A stretch of DNA of 64,000 nt from Pyrobaculum oguniense TE7 (GCA_000247545.1 CP003316.1:62001-126000); one strand, 5' to 3'; positions 1 to 7,738 are shown, counted from the first letter of the stretch. Made by a program: numbers and translations. The notes: generated from the letters alone by a model not told the origin.

Positions 1-214
1 GCTGGTTGGGAGGCGGCGAGAGATGGTCGAAGGCCACCACCACCTTCTCATTGTCGAATACCTCCACCTTCCCCATGTGCTCCAAAACCTCAAGCACGTG
101 GTATCCCGTTAAGTCGTGGAACCCTACTAAATCCGGTGCAACCTCCACCACGTCCCCTGGCGAGGGGTAGCGCCCTGTTTTTCTGTAAAATATGTACTCA
201 GTCCACGTGGGCAT
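1..214 (-). CDS. leuC: 3-isopropylmalate dehydratase (aconitase family) large subunit, N-terminal fragment
   Basis: Reading the minus strand from the ATG at 212-214 to the window edge gives 71 uninterrupted codons. They end in the conserved aconitase-family segment [11 protein letters not shown]; earlier segments read [15 protein letters not shown] and LTGYHVLE. This matches the N-terminus of the large subunit of 3-isopropylmalate dehydratase or homoaconitase, which isomerises isopropylmalate through a 4Fe-4S cluster in leucine biosynthesis. The rest of the gene, including the cluster cysteines, lies outside the window, so the substrate (leucine versus lysine or methanogenic-type pathways) cannot be fixed. 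A TATA element (TTTTATATAG on the minus strand, 231-240) lies about 21 nt upstream, consistent with a leaderless start. The downstream neighbour, a subtilase, is on the same strand and has its own promoter. Confidence 0.85.
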   Translation of the reverse strand, partial: MPTWTEYIFYRKTGRYPSPGDVVEVAPDLVGFHDLTGYHVLEVLEHMGKVEVFDNEKVVVAFDHLSPPPNQ

Positions 215-255
215 ATAGGAAGTACGAATTCTATATAAAAAACTTGGGGTTTGGA

Positions 256-1434
256 CTACCTAGCCAAGGCGGAGGCTACCGCGGCGTAGGCGTCTACGAG
301 GCCATACCCTGTGAATACGTCAAAGCCCTGCGGTCCTATGTCTCTCGCCGTCGTAGTGAGGACTTGGTACACCTCGTCTGGCGTGAGCGCCCTCTTGCCG
401 TATGCCAACCTCACCGCCTGGATCAGCGCCACTACGCCGGTGACGTGCGGCGTGGCCATAGATGTGCCGGACATATACGCATATCTGCCGCCTGGATATG
501 TGGATAAGATGTTTACGCCGGGCGCGGCCACGTCCACCTCGGGGCCGTCGCTACTCCACGTGGGGATGGCGCCGTTTTGATCGACAGCGGCCACTGCAAT
601 GACCCAGCTGTACCTTGCGGGGTACGAGACGTTGTCCGTCGATGGGTTGCCATCGCCCGAGTTGCCAGCGGCCGCTACCTGGACGGCGCCTTGCTGGTAC
701 GCCCAATACGAGGCATCTCTAAGCACAGAAGAGTCTGAGGGCCCGCCAAGCGACATGGAGAGGATCGCCGCACCGGCTTTTACCGCCTCTATAATTCCCT
801 CCGCTATGTCGCTGTAGTATCCAGAGCCCGAGTCCGAGAGCACCTTCACAGCTATAAGCTTGACCTTCGGCGCCACGCCGGCAACGCCGACGTTGTCAAG
901 CGAGGCGGCGATTATGCCAGCCACGTGCGTCCCGTGGCCATTTCTATCGGCACAGTTGCCTAGGTTTGTCCCCTTGTAGAGCCTAGTACCCACTGTGTTT
1001 ATGCAGTACACCACCTTGCCTGAGAGCTGTGGGTGTTTGTAGTCTATGCCGGTATCCAACACAGCCACAGTCACCCCGTAGCCAAATGCGGCGTCGCCTA
1101 TTGTAACGAAGTACTGATCCCACACGAGGTGCGCATTTATCATCTTCACGTTCCACCGCACGTCTGCATAGTCGCCGAACCCGAAGGCCTTCGCCATCTT
1201 GTCCTCCTCGACGTATTTAATCCCCTTCAACTTCTTCAACTCGCCGACCTTGTGATCGGGAATGTTCAGCACAAGCGCCTTTATCTCTTTTAGATGTTTC
1301 AAAACCTTCACATCGCCCGTGGCGTTGATGTGAGCCATGTCGGGAGGCGCATCGGCGTAGCCCACAACCACCCTCGCCGCTTGTATATACACGACTAGCA
1401 ACGCCAGCGCCAACACATACAACATCTTGGACAT
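256..1434 (-). CDS. Secreted subtilisin-like serine protease (aerolysin type)
   Basis: A 392-residue S8-family protease. Residues 4-19 form a hydrophobic signal peptide. Residues about 20-85 look like an I9-type inhibitor propeptide, and the catalytic domain follows. The triad is visible: D127 in AVLDTGID, H167 in NGHGTHVAG and S325 in SGTSMATPH, with the oxyanion N258 in AAAGNSG. The length matches the compact archaeal subtilases, including the Pyrobaculum enzyme called aerolysin. It should act outside the cell in peptide scavenging. Only a short C-terminal tail follows the catalytic serine, so there is no accessory domain. A TATA element at about 1450-1462 (minus strand) places the leaderless start at the ATG at 1434. 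Confidence 0.95.
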   Translation of the reverse strand: MSKMLYVLALALLVVYIQAARVVVGYADAPPDMAHINATGDVKVLKHLKEIKALVLNIPDHKVGELKKLKGIKYVEEDKMAKAFGFGDYADVRWNVKMINAHLVWDQYFVTIGDAAFGYGVTVAVLDTGIDYKHPQLSGKVVYCINTVGTRLYKGTNLGNCADRNGHGTHVAGIIAASLDNVGVAGVAPKVKLIAVKVLSDSGSGYYSDIAEGIIEAVKAGAAILSMSLGGPSDSSVLRDASYWAYQQGAVQVAAAGNSGDGNPSTDNVSYPARYSWVIAVAAVDQNGAIPTWSSDGPEVDVAAPGVNILSTYPGGRYAYMSGTSMATPHVTGVVALIQAVRLAYGKRALTPDEVYQVLTTTARDIGPQGFDVFTGYGLVDAYAAVASALAR

Positions 1435-1477
1435 GGACGCTAAACGGCCCTTTTTTATATAAATTACGTTACGCCCT

Positions 1478-2224
1478 CTATGACATAAGTTCGTCTAACA
1501 CAGCCGCTACTCTACGTTGGACTTTTTTCGACACGCCTGTGTTCCTAGTGGTCTCCAACACCTCCGACCCTATCCTCAGTTGTAGATCCAGTTCGCCGAA
1601 GAATTGAGGAGCTTGCCTAACCGTTAGCTTCCCCTCCCATTGGATAAGGATGAGGGCTTGCAGGATCTCTACGAAGTTGATCCTCCCCACCGGGTCAAAG
1701 GGAGGGAGGCGGGGCCCCCTTTCCCCCCTTCTGTTAGATAGGTAAATCTCCCTAATGTAGCCGCTCAGCGCGACGATGTTTTTGTAAATTTCCTTCGTCC
1801 CGCGGGCCTTCACCGGGTCGTAGACAATACGCGCGGCGGTGGTCTTCACCTCCCGCGCCACCGCCTCCACGTCCGCAATCCTCGTCATGGGAGGCACTCC
1901 GAAGATCCAGTTAACCTCTATGCCGTATCCCACAGCCTTATCGTAAAACTCGCCCAGCTCCTCCAGCGGGGGAGGAGGAATAACTAGCCTCCTCACGTCC
2001 ATGGCGTCGGCCAGCAATACGTACCAGTCAAGCTCCTCAAGAGATATCGGCGGCACAACCAGCGCCTCTGGCCGCATGTCTTCAAGCTCCACCGCAACGG
2101 CAACGGGGGAACGCGACGTGTCCATAGCCCCAGTCTCCAAGACGAAGGGCAGGCCCCGATTAGCAACCCCCCTCGCCACCTCTCTCCACCCTCCACGACG
2201 CTTTAGGTATACCTGGAAAATCAC
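1478..2224 (-). CDS. Crenarchaeal TIM-barrel-like protein (xylose isomerase-like fold suspected)
   Basis: A 248-residue soluble protein. Alternating hydrophobic strands and helices (ALVVPPIS, RRLVIPPPP, RIVYDPVKA, REIYLSNRR) and a late DPVGRINFVEIL segment recall the sugar-phosphate isomerase/epimerase barrels found in crenarchaea. The usual metal-binding Glu/His constellation is not obvious, so enzymatic activity is uncertain. The start is GTG at 2224, with a TATA element (GTTTAAAG on the minus strand, about 2243-2250) 23 nt upstream. No operon partner is apparent; the next upstream gene, nep1, ends 65 nt away. The fold is inferred and the family assignment is tentative. Confidence 0.6.
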   Translation of the reverse strand: MIFQVYLKRRGGWREVARGVANRGLPFVLETGAMDTSRSPVAVAVELEDMRPEALVVPPISLEELDWYVLLADAMDVRRLVIPPPPLEELGEFYDKAVGYGIEVNWIFGVPPMTRIADVEAVAREVKTTAARIVYDPVKARGTKEIYKNIVALSGYIREIYLSNRRGERGPRLPPFDPVGRINFVEILQALILIQWEGKLTVRQAPQFFGELDLQLRIGSEVLETTRNTGVSKKVQRRVAAVLDELMS

Positions 2225-2288
2225 ACCTCCCCCTTCCGTCTGTCTTTAAACATTAGACAGAAGACCCCCGCCCACGCACGGCATGCAT

Positions 2289-2954
2289 TTACAACAAGCC
2301 GGCCGCCGCCTCCGCCGCGGCCACTACTCTACATGCCACCTGGGCCGCGTCCATGGCCACCTCGCCAAGGCTGTACCTCGCCGCGGCCTCTTCGAGAACC
2401 CACTTGTTGTTGAAATCGCCATGTGGGAACCCGCCGATAACCACCACCGAGTCTAGTACTTCTTTTCCAAGCTGTACAAGGGGAATTCTCGACCCCGCCT
2501 CATGCATTACCACCCAGCGGCCGCCCAGCTCTGTAAGGAGATCTCGGAGGCCTTGACGCCGGATCTCCATAAGCGGCCTGCCCTCGGGGGGCACCCGGCC
2601 CGCCGCGAAGAGCTGCTCTACTAAAGAGACGAAGTTGTTGTAGTTCTTCGGGACGCGGGTGGAGGGATCGACGGAAATTACATAATCCCCCAGCGTATGT
2701 ATGTACATCCTCCCCAGCCCCCTCGCGGCGAGGAGGCTGTACTGGAACACAAGAAGCGCTTGGTGGACAATATCGGGCCTCCCCCTACGCCTAGAGTCCC
2801 AAAGCCCCGCCATGGCCGGGTGGTGCCTAGACCTGTCCAGCAGGATTTCACCCGGCTTCTTCCCACGGCGCCGGGCGTCGGCCACGACTGCTGGGTGGCT
2901 CCAGATCTCCCTCGGAACAAGCTCTAGGGCAGACTCGGCCAGGACAAGAATCAC
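2289..2954 (-). CDS. nep1: rRNA small-subunit pseudouridine methyltransferase Nep1 (Emg1)
   Basis: A 221-residue SPOUT-class methyltransferase that N1-methylates a pseudouridine in helix 35 of 16S rRNA and helps small-subunit assembly. Diagnostic segments are LDRSRHHPAMAGL near residue 40, RRGRPDIVHQALL near 57, and the C-terminal knot region with GGFPHGDF, which binds S-adenosylmethionine. The length fits archaeal Nep1. It overlaps the upstream rpoL gene by 4 nt, so the two are co-transcribed and probably translationally coupled. This pairs rRNA maturation with an RNA polymerase subunit. Confidence 0.95.
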   Translation of the reverse strand: MILVLAESALELVPREIWSHPAVVADARRRGKKPGEILLDRSRHHPAMAGLWDSRRRGRPDIVHQALLVFQYSLLAARGLGRMYIHTLGDYVISVDPSTRVPKNYNNFVSLVEQLFAAGRVPPEGRPLMEIRRQGLRDLLTELGGRWVVMHEAGSRIPLVQLGKEVLDSVVVIGGFPHGDFNNKWVLEEAAARYSLGEVAMDAAQVACRVVAAAEAAAGLL

Positions 2955-3220
2955 GAAAAGAAGCCCTTCTCAAGCTCCTCTAGGTCTGAGAGAATGGCGT
3001 TAACCGCCCTCTGAACCGCCTCGAGGGGGCTCCCCCGCCTAACCTTTAGCTTAAAGTGCACGTTCTCCTGCAACGGGTGGTCCACGTCGAATTGTACATA
3101 CTCCACGTCTGGGTCGCCTGAGAGGTACTCCACGAGGGGGGAGAACAAGGTGTAGGTGTCGCCCTTTGCCCTAAACTCTAGGTACTTGTCGTCGAGCCTT
3201 ACAATCTCCAGCTGCAACAC
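2951..3220 (-). CDS. rpoL: DNA-directed RNA polymerase subunit L (Rpb11/AC19-like)
   Basis: An 89-residue protein with the alpha-N-terminal-domain-like dimerisation fold of RpoL, which pairs with RpoD in the polymerase assembly platform. Seen here: DDKYLEFRAKGDTYTL, then DVEYVQFDVDHPL and the C-terminal helix ending in LEELEKG. The start is GTG at 3220, with a TATA element (GTTTAAATAGG on the minus strand, 3239-3249) 24 nt upstream. That TATA lies right beside the stop of the upstream DUF2067 gene, so this gene has its own leaderless promoter. Its 3' end overlaps nep1 by 4 nt. Confidence 0.93.
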   Translation of the reverse strand: MLQLEIVRLDDKYLEFRAKGDTYTLFSPLVEYLSGDPDVEYVQFDVDHPLQENVHFKLKVRRGSPLEAVQRAVNAILSDLEELEKGFFS

Positions 3221-3228
3221 GCCGACAA

Positions 3229-3822
3229 CTAGCCGGGCCTATTTAAACTTTGCAACCTCCTCCTCACCTCCTCCAGCGGGTAGCGGAGGCTTATTACAGA
3301 GCCCTTATTCAGCAGGCCGGCCTCGGCCAGCTCCTCCACCGCCTTCTCTATGGGCACCCCCCTTGCATATGCGTAGGCCACCGCCACCTTCCTGGCCTGG
3401 GGCGTCAGAGGAAGTCTCTCCGCCTCCTCGTACATCCTAGAAAGCGCCTCTGCGGTTTTCAGCACCTCCTCGTACGGCGCAGAGGTCTCCAACACGTCGC
3501 CCCTCACATGCGAGGCAACGCCGCTGAGCGTCAACGCGTCGGCCACGGCGTCTGGAGGAATAGGCCTCGCCAAGTTTGCGTCTCTGAAAAGCACGAGGAG
3601 AGGTATCTGGACAACCCCCCGGCCCTGCCTCGCCAGCCCCGCCAGCCTTTTCACTAGTGCGGCCGCCTCCTCCAGCTCCTTCCCCTCCCCCTCCAGCTGG
3701 ACGTAGACATGGTCTAGGCGCGTGGTGACGAGGTACGTGGTCTTGAGGTGCTTCTCCAGAAAAGATAGAAAACGCACCACCTCCTCCCTACTGCTGAATT
3801 TAAAGGACAGCGTCAAGTACAC
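3229..3822 (-). CDS. DUF2067 family protein (crenarchaeal, unknown function)
   Basis: A 197-residue acidic, helix-rich protein that I recognise as the crenarchaeal family DUF2067; its function is unknown. The middle reads LVLFRDANLARPIPPDAV, and the C-terminal third reads QARKVAVAYAYARGVP, with a run of short helices. The frame stays open up to 4182, but that extension is antisense to csl4. The GTG at 3822 is chosen because a TATA box (3841-3854) sits 25 nt upstream. The same TATA serves the divergent csl4 gene. Neighbours (Csl4, RpoL, Nep1) suggest a role near RNA metabolism, but this is inference from position only. Confidence 0.75.
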   Translation of the reverse strand: MYLTLSFKFSSREEVVRFLSFLEKHLKTTYLVTTRLDHVYVQLEGEGKELEEAAALVKRLAGLARQGRGVVQIPLLVLFRDANLARPIPPDAVADALTLSGVASHVRGDVLETSAPYEEVLKTAEALSRMYEEAERLPLTPQARKVAVAYAYARGVPIEKAVEELAEAGLLNKGSVISLRYPLEEVRRRLQSLNRPG

Positions 3823-3840
3823 GCTCCCAGAGGAGGCTAG

Positions 3841-3854
3841 GTATATATTTATAA
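3841..3854. promoter_or_regulatory. Shared bidirectional TATA box between the DUF2067 gene and csl4
   Basis: A 14-nt A/T stretch (GTATATATTTATAA) centred near 3848 is the only TATA-like element between the two divergent starts. It is 26 nt from each start codon: GTG 3822 on the minus strand and GTG 3874 on the plus strand. This is the spacing expected for leaderless transcripts in both directions from one TBP site. BRE orientation would normally set direction; both flanks are purine/A-rich enough that neither is clearly favoured. Confidence 0.7.
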
Positions 3855-3873
3855 CAAGCCTAGAAAACCCCCC

Positions 3874-4410
3874 GTGAAGAAAGCCGTAGTAACGCCCGGC
3901 GAGGTGGTGGCATACGCCGAGGAGTTCGAAACAAAGGGCGCAGTCTACAACACCGGCTACGAGTACCGAGCCGCGACGCTCGGAATCGCGGCATACGACC
4001 CAAAAACACACACAGCCGTGGTAAAGCCCACCAGAAAGCCCCCAATACCCCAACCAGGCACCGTGGTCTACTGCCAAGTAACCAGCAAGGGAAGGAGAGC
4101 ATACCAGCTCAGATGCTTCGCAGTAGAGGAGGGGAGATCGCTGGCCGATATGAAATACACCATCACAGGCGTGCTCCCGCACTTCTTCTCAGACGGCGAG
4201 CTCGGCATAGGCGACTACATCAGGGCGAAGGTAGTATCCACCTACGGCCCCCCCATAATCGTGTCAATACGGGGCCCCACATACGGCGCAGTCCTCTCCA
4301 GATGCCCCAAATGCGGCACAGTGCTGAAGAGGAGGGGCATGACCCTATACTGCCCCAACTGCTCCACCGAGGTAAAGCGGAAGCTGGCAGTGGGCTACTA
4401 CACCGGATAA
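3874..4410 (+). CDS. csl4: Exosome complex RNA-binding protein Csl4
   Basis: A 178-residue cap subunit of the archaeal exosome, which guides RNA into the Rrp41-Rrp42 ring. Domain order: N-terminal beta domain starting VVTPGEVVAYAEEF, a central S1 RNA-binding domain (about residues 60-140, with GDYIRAKVVS), and a C-terminal zinc ribbon CPKCGTVL...CPNCSTEV (about residues 146-166). The length is normal for the family. The GTG at 3874 is the first possible start 26 nt after the TATA shared with the DUF2067 gene. The other exosome subunits are not in this window. Confidence 0.92.
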   Translation: MKKAVVTPGEVVAYAEEFETKGAVYNTGYEYRAATLGIAAYDPKTHTAVVKPTRKPPIPQPGTVVYCQVTSKGRRAYQLRCFAVEEGRSLADMKYTITGVLPHFFSDGELGIGDYIRAKVVSTYGPPIIVSIRGPTYGAVLSRCPKCGTVLKRRGMTLYCPNCSTEVKRKLAVGYYTG

Positions 4411-4439
4411 CCTTTAAAACAACCCCTCACTACTCCCCG

Positions 4440-4799
4440 ATGGACACAGTTTTAAAAGAGCTCAAAAAGTACTGGCCCTACTTCGCCTCCACCGACATAG
4501 CCAAGGCCTTCCACACCGAGCTGGAGAAATTCGAGACTTGGCTCCGCGAAGTGGGGACCAAGCTCCTAGCCGCCAGGGCGCGACAAGCCGCAGAAAGAGG
4601 AAACCCCGTAGCCAGAGACTACCCAGAAAGATACGTAGCCGGACTTGTAAAGAGGGGACAGACAAGAATACTAGTAAACATGTTCGCCGCCTACCTAGTC
4701 CACAAAGGACTAGCAACACAATACTGGCTAATCCGCAACAAATACGTAGCCGGCGGCGAATCCATAGCCACCTGGCTCCGCCTACTAAGACAAATCTAA
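4440..4799 (+). CDS. Hypothetical protein, 119 aa, helical, Lys/Arg-rich
   Basis: I do not recognise this family. The 119-residue product is predominantly helical and basic. It has a short amphipathic N-terminus (VLKELKKYWPYF), the segment FETWLREVGTKLLAARARQAAERG, and ends in WLRLLRQI. There is no signal peptide or membrane helix. The ATG at 4440-4442 lies 24 nt after a TATA element (CTTTAAAAC, 4412-4420), so the gene has its own promoter although it starts only 29 nt after csl4. Abundant basic residues are compatible with nucleic-acid binding, but nothing specific supports that. Confidence 0.7.
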   Translation: MDTVLKELKKYWPYFASTDIAKAFHTELEKFETWLREVGTKLLAARARQAAERGNPVARDYPERYVAGLVKRGQTRILVNMFAAYLVHKGLATQYWLIRNKYVAGGESIATWLRLLRQI

Positions 4800-5223
4800 G
4801 ACACCACATCCCGCCCACTTAAACACACAACGTTTCCCCGACAAACCCGCAATATACAACAGTCAAATTCCCAAGCCAAAACCACCAACTCATTTACAAA
4901 AACCGCACAGAGCGCCGCATGACACTCCGCGGTAACCTCTCACCACCACACGGCCCCCGCCTCAGTTAGGCCCGAGATGCCACAACCATCACAGATAGAC
5001 AAAGCCCAAACAACCTGTACCGAACCTGGCAGAGCCCCGACCAGCAGAGAGCGCCTCTGCCCCCGCATGCCCTTATCATAAATATAAAGATCGGCAACTA
5101 TATACCCGAGTGATGTAGGTCTTTAGTTCAGAGATGTGACGACGAACCCACGAACTGACACGTGTAGGTTATACATAGCGACTATTACCACAAGAAATAA
5201 ATTCGTGTTAACATACACAAGGC
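4800..5223. other. Intergenic region holding one C/D-box-like sRNA; otherwise no gene seen
   Basis: About 420 bases without a protein gene I can support. The first 280 bases are C/A-rich on the plus strand and interrupted by stops in all frames. The last 140 bases contain a TATA element (about 5083-5097), the sRNA candidate at 5110-5158, and the AAATAAAT promoter element (about 5195-5202) of the ATPase gene that starts at 5224. Confidence 0.6.
5110..5158 (+). ncRNA. Candidate C/D-box guide sRNA
   Basis: Four box-like elements occur in the correct order and spacing: C (GTGATGT, 5110-5116), D' (CAGA, 5129-5132), C' (GTGACGA, 5136-5142) and D (CTGA, 5155-5158). Both guide intervals are exactly 12 nt and the D'-C' spacer is 3 nt, which is typical of compact archaeal C/D sRNAs that guide ribose 2'-O-methylation. 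A TATA element near 5090 lies about 20 nt upstream. C, D' and C' each deviate from consensus by one base. The D guide (5143-5154) is complementary to a sequence containing GGGUUCG, which resembles a tRNA T-arm, so a tRNA target is possible but unproven. Confidence 0.5.
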
Positions 5224-6228
5224 GTGATAGAGCTTATCGAGGCCGCCAAAGAGGGGCTCACCTTGATATACGGACCGCCAGGCGCGGGGAAGACCTCAAT
5301 TGCTTTAAGAATAGCAGACCGGCTTGCAAATAGGATACTGTGGGTTTCCACCACTGAGGGGCCTAAATATCTCGGGGCTGCCGCCAAGCGGGTAGGGGCC
5401 AACCCGGAGAAGTTCGCCTTTTTAGACTTCCCCCGCGCCTTCCGGGAGGATATCCTGCGGTATGTCACAGAACATGTAAACGAGTACGATTTACTAGTTG
5501 TAGACTCCGTCAACGGCCTGTCCGCGGCTGTCCCCTCTCTGGAGAAGGCGGTCCACTCCGTCTTGTACCAAATCTCGCACGACAAGCCAGTGATCCTCGT
5601 CTCCGAGGAGGAGCCCCTTAAGCTCCACTACATAGCAGACAACGTAGTTCACGTGTGGTACAAGAAAAACAGCATAGGCCACATAATCCGCTACGTCCAG
5701 CTCGAGAAGTCCAGGAGAATGCCGCCAAGCCCGCGCTATATCTTTGAAATACTAGATGGCAAAATCGCTTACTTATACTTTTCAAGCGGCATGCATACAG
5801 GAAGATTTGTAGAACTGGAGGAGTTAGGCATCAAAGTACCTGCTAAGAGCGTTATCTGCATTACCTCTAGCAAAACAACAAAAGTCTTGGAATTACTAAA
5901 CCGCATAAAGAACGAGGCGCTATTCTTAAAACTTGGCCCTTGGGAGGCGTACACTGGGTTAGAACTAAAGGAGGGACAAGAATATCAAGCAAAAACTTTC
6001 CACGACCTGTTTAAATTATTAGATCTTATTGCAAGTAGGAAAATCACAACTAAGTACCTAGTCGTGAGCGGCCTCCTCAACTTAAAAGACAGAGAAGTGC
6101 TGGATTATGTTTTTTATATAAGCGCTTGTCTTAACTATGTAGATTATGTTGCAATATCGGAAATTGGCGCACCTGATGAGACAAAAAGAATACAAAAATT
6201 CTGTACGGAAAATATTTTTGTAGATTAG
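5224..6228 (+). CDS. RecA/KaiC-superfamily P-loop ATPase
   Basis: A 334-residue protein. Residues about 1-190 form a RecA-like ATPase core with Walker A GPPGAGKTS near residue 17 and Walker B LLVVDSVNG near residue 92. The C-terminal half (about 190-334) has no motif I recognise. It is shorter than RadA and lacks RadA's N-terminal HhH domain, so it is closer to single-domain KaiC/RadB-type ATPases. The start is GTG at 5224, 25 nt after AAATAAAT. GC content drops clearly after about 5760, so the C-terminal half is far more A/T-rich than the N-terminal half. Its stop overlaps the stop of a small membrane-protein gene on the other strand. Confidence 0.75.
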   Translation: MIELIEAAKEGLTLIYGPPGAGKTSIALRIADRLANRILWVSTTEGPKYLGAAAKRVGANPEKFAFLDFPRAFREDILRYVTEHVNEYDLLVVDSVNGLSAAVPSLEKAVHSVLYQISHDKPVILVSEEEPLKLHYIADNVVHVWYKKNSIGHIIRYVQLEKSRRMPPSPRYIFEILDGKIAYLYFSSGMHTGRFVELEELGIKVPAKSVICITSSKTTKVLELLNRIKNEALFLKLGPWEAYTGLELKEGQEYQAKTFHDLFKLLDLIASRKITTKYLVVSGLLNLKDREVLDYVFYISACLNYVDYVAISEIGAPDETKRIQKFCTENIFVD

Positions 6229-6365
6229 AAGATTCCGTACCCTATAGTCGCTGTATTTGTCGGCAATATCGTTGCCGCAGCGAACAACACGAGGCTCGCA
6301 ATTGCAAGTGTTCCTACTTTCACCACCGTCATATAGGTTTTGTACTTTCTTATTTCTTTCTCCAT
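6225..6365 (-). CDS. Small single-pass membrane protein, 46 aa (SecE-like layout)
   Basis: Minus-strand ATG at 6365, TAA at 6225-6227. The product has a charged amphipathic start (MEKEIRKYKTYM), one hydrophobic helix (about residues 13-34, VGTLAIASLVLFAAATIL) and a short tail ending in GYGIF. The TATA element TTATAAAT (minus strand, 6385-6392) is 24 nt upstream of the ATG, so this start fits a leaderless transcript. The frame stays open upstream to about 6455 and encodes IRETVINVIKLPY without an ATG or TTG start, although a GTG lies in it. The layout of amphipathic helix plus single TM near ribosomal genes resembles SecE (Sec61 gamma), but the sequence match is weak. The 216 bases between this gene and rpl23 hold two further TATA-like elements and no other gene. 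Confidence 0.5.
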   Translation of the reverse strand: MEKEIRKYKTYMTVVKVGTLAIASLVLFAAATILPTNTATIGYGIF

Positions 6366-6581
6366 ATAGGGAAGTTTTATCACATTTATAACAGTTTCTC
6401 TTATGTTTTTCCGTATTTCTCGTCTAGTAGTTAAAGGAGGGTATACAAGAGGCTTTTAATATCGGCGCTTTTCGGCGCGTTTTATACGTTATTTTTTCGG
6501 TGGGTAGATTCTTTACTAGGATAGAGATGAATTGTGTACAGCAGAATTTGGTGGGGAGATGTATGGAAGAATGGGGGGATG

Positions 6582-6830
6582 TTATAAAACTCCCAGCCTG
6601 CTTAGTAGGTCCATTGCGTTGTAGCCCTCTGCTAGCTTGACGTAGGCTTTTTTCTCGCCTTGTGGGGTTATTACTGTGTTTACTTTGTCTACTTTGACGT
6701 TGTATAGTCTGGCTACTTCGTCGGCTATCTGTTTCTTCGTGGCTGTCCTGTCTACTATTATTGTTATTTTGTTTTCTTTCTCGGCGAGGCGGAGGGTTTT
6801 TTCTGTTATGAGAATTCTTCTTACGATCAT
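6582..6830 (-). CDS. rpl23: 50S ribosomal protein uL23
   Basis: An 82-residue uL23, which binds 23S rRNA near the exit tunnel and docks SRP and chaperones. Visible hallmarks: ITEKTLRLAE near the N-terminus, the central DRTATKKQIADEVARLYNVKVDKVNT, and the C-terminal KKAYVKLAEG. The start overlaps the end of rpl4 by 4 nt, so the two are translationally coupled. The usual next gene (uL2) does not follow; the operon ends here. Confidence 0.95.
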   Translation of the reverse strand: MIVRRILITEKTLRLAEKENKITIIVDRTATKKQIADEVARLYNVKVDKVNTVITPQGEKKAYVKLAEGYNAMDLLSRLGVL

Positions 6831-7678
6831 AGGAATAGCCCTCTGAGTTTTTCTACTGCTGGGGCTGTCCAGAGGGTGAGCCTCCCGGGGACTGCGCCGG
6901 GTGCTAGTACCAGCATGTTCAGGTGCTCGGCGGGCACCACGTCGACGCCTGGGAAGTTCCTCACGGCGGCGGCGAGCGGGGCGTCTACTGCAGATACCAC
7001 GACGAGGACGCTTTTCGGCTCCTTGTAGCGCCTGCCCCTCATCTTCCCCTTGCCGGCCCTAATCTTGGTCCCCTCTGCGGCTCTCTCCACGTCGGGCCAC
7101 AGCCCCAGCGCCTCGAAGAGCTTCCTGGCCTCTTTTGCCTTGGCTATCTTCTCGGCGTCGCCGGAGACGACTACTGGAAGGGACTGGACCTTGTCTATGA
7201 CGTGGCCGCGGGCGGCTACCCAGGTGCGGTAGGCCGTGGCGGCTATTGCCGACCTAATCGCTAGGTTTTTCTCCTTCTTGTTTATCTCCTCGTGGAGCTT
7301 CTTTTCTACCCTCGGCGGGTGGGCCCTCCTGCCTCCCCGGGTGTTGGGCGAGAAGCACCCCCTGGGCCAGAGTGAGCCTTTGTACCTCGGTATCCTGGCT
7401 ATGCCGAGCCCGACGCCGAAGGACTCGCAACTGTGTTCTTTGCCCGCGCCTTCGTATACGCCTTTTGGCTGGAACCTGGCGCTCAACGCGCTGAGGTACG
7501 CCCTTCTTATGAGGTCGGGCCTGACGGGCTCGAAGAAGTGCGGCGGGGCGTCTATCTCCGCTATGTAAGCCCCGTCGGGGCCGTATACTTTCAGCTTCTC
7601 CGGAGGCCGCTCCTGCAACGGCTGGATGTACGGGCTGAAGTCCAGCTGCTTGAACTTAAGCACCGCCTCTATCATCAC
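6827..7678 (-). CDS. rpl4: 50S ribosomal protein uL4
   Basis: A 283-residue archaeal/eukaryal-type uL4. The N-terminal domain is followed by the long exit-tunnel loop rich in Arg and Gly (GSLWPRGCFSPNTRGGRRAHPP, here broken for length: GSLWPRGCF and NTRGGRRAHPP) and by the globular half with GKGKMRGRRYK. A TATA element (CTTATAAAG on the minus strand, about 7696-7704) precedes two consecutive ATG codons (7678 and 7675); either could be the start. The gene thus has its own promoter separate from uL3, with a strong hairpin between them. Confidence 0.93.
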   Translation of the reverse strand: MMIEAVLKFKQLDFSPYIQPLQERPPEKLKVYGPDGAYIAEIDAPPHFFEPVRPDLIRRAYLSALSARFQPKGVYEGAGKEHSCESFGVGLGIARIPRYKGSLWPRGCFSPNTRGGRRAHPPRVEKKLHEEINKKEKNLAIRSAIAATAYRTWVAARGHVIDKVQSLPVVVSGDAEKIAKAKEARKLFEALGLWPDVERAAEGTKIRAGKGKMRGRRYKEPKSVLVVVSAVDAPLAAAVRNFPGVDVVPAEHLNMLVLAPGAVPGRLTLWTAPAVEKLRGLFL

Positions 7679-7714
7679 GACGTGGGTTGCAACCTCTTTA
7701 TAAGCTTAACCGCG

Positions 7715-7738
7715 CCCGCCCAGAGACCCCTGGGCGGG
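7715..7738. terminator. Perfect 9-bp hairpin between rpl3 and rpl4
   Basis: The arms CCCGCCCAG (7715-7723) and CTGGGCGGG (7730-7738) are perfectly complementary around a 6-nt loop (AGACCC). The element lies after the rpl3 stop (7802) and just upstream of the rpl4 TATA (about 7700) in the direction of transcription. It could fold at the 3' end of rpl3 mRNA or act near the rpl4 promoter. No U-tract follows, so it is not a classic intrinsic terminator, and the terminator label is tentative. Confidence 0.4.

Noticed and set aside
3823-4182. N-terminal extension of the DUF2067 frame
   Set aside because: Antisense to csl4, Cys-rich and improbable; TATA spacing points to GTG 3822.
4970-5020. Minus-strand C/D sRNA (GTGATGG to CTGA)
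   Set aside because: Only one C-like and one D box, no D'/C' pair and no promoter.
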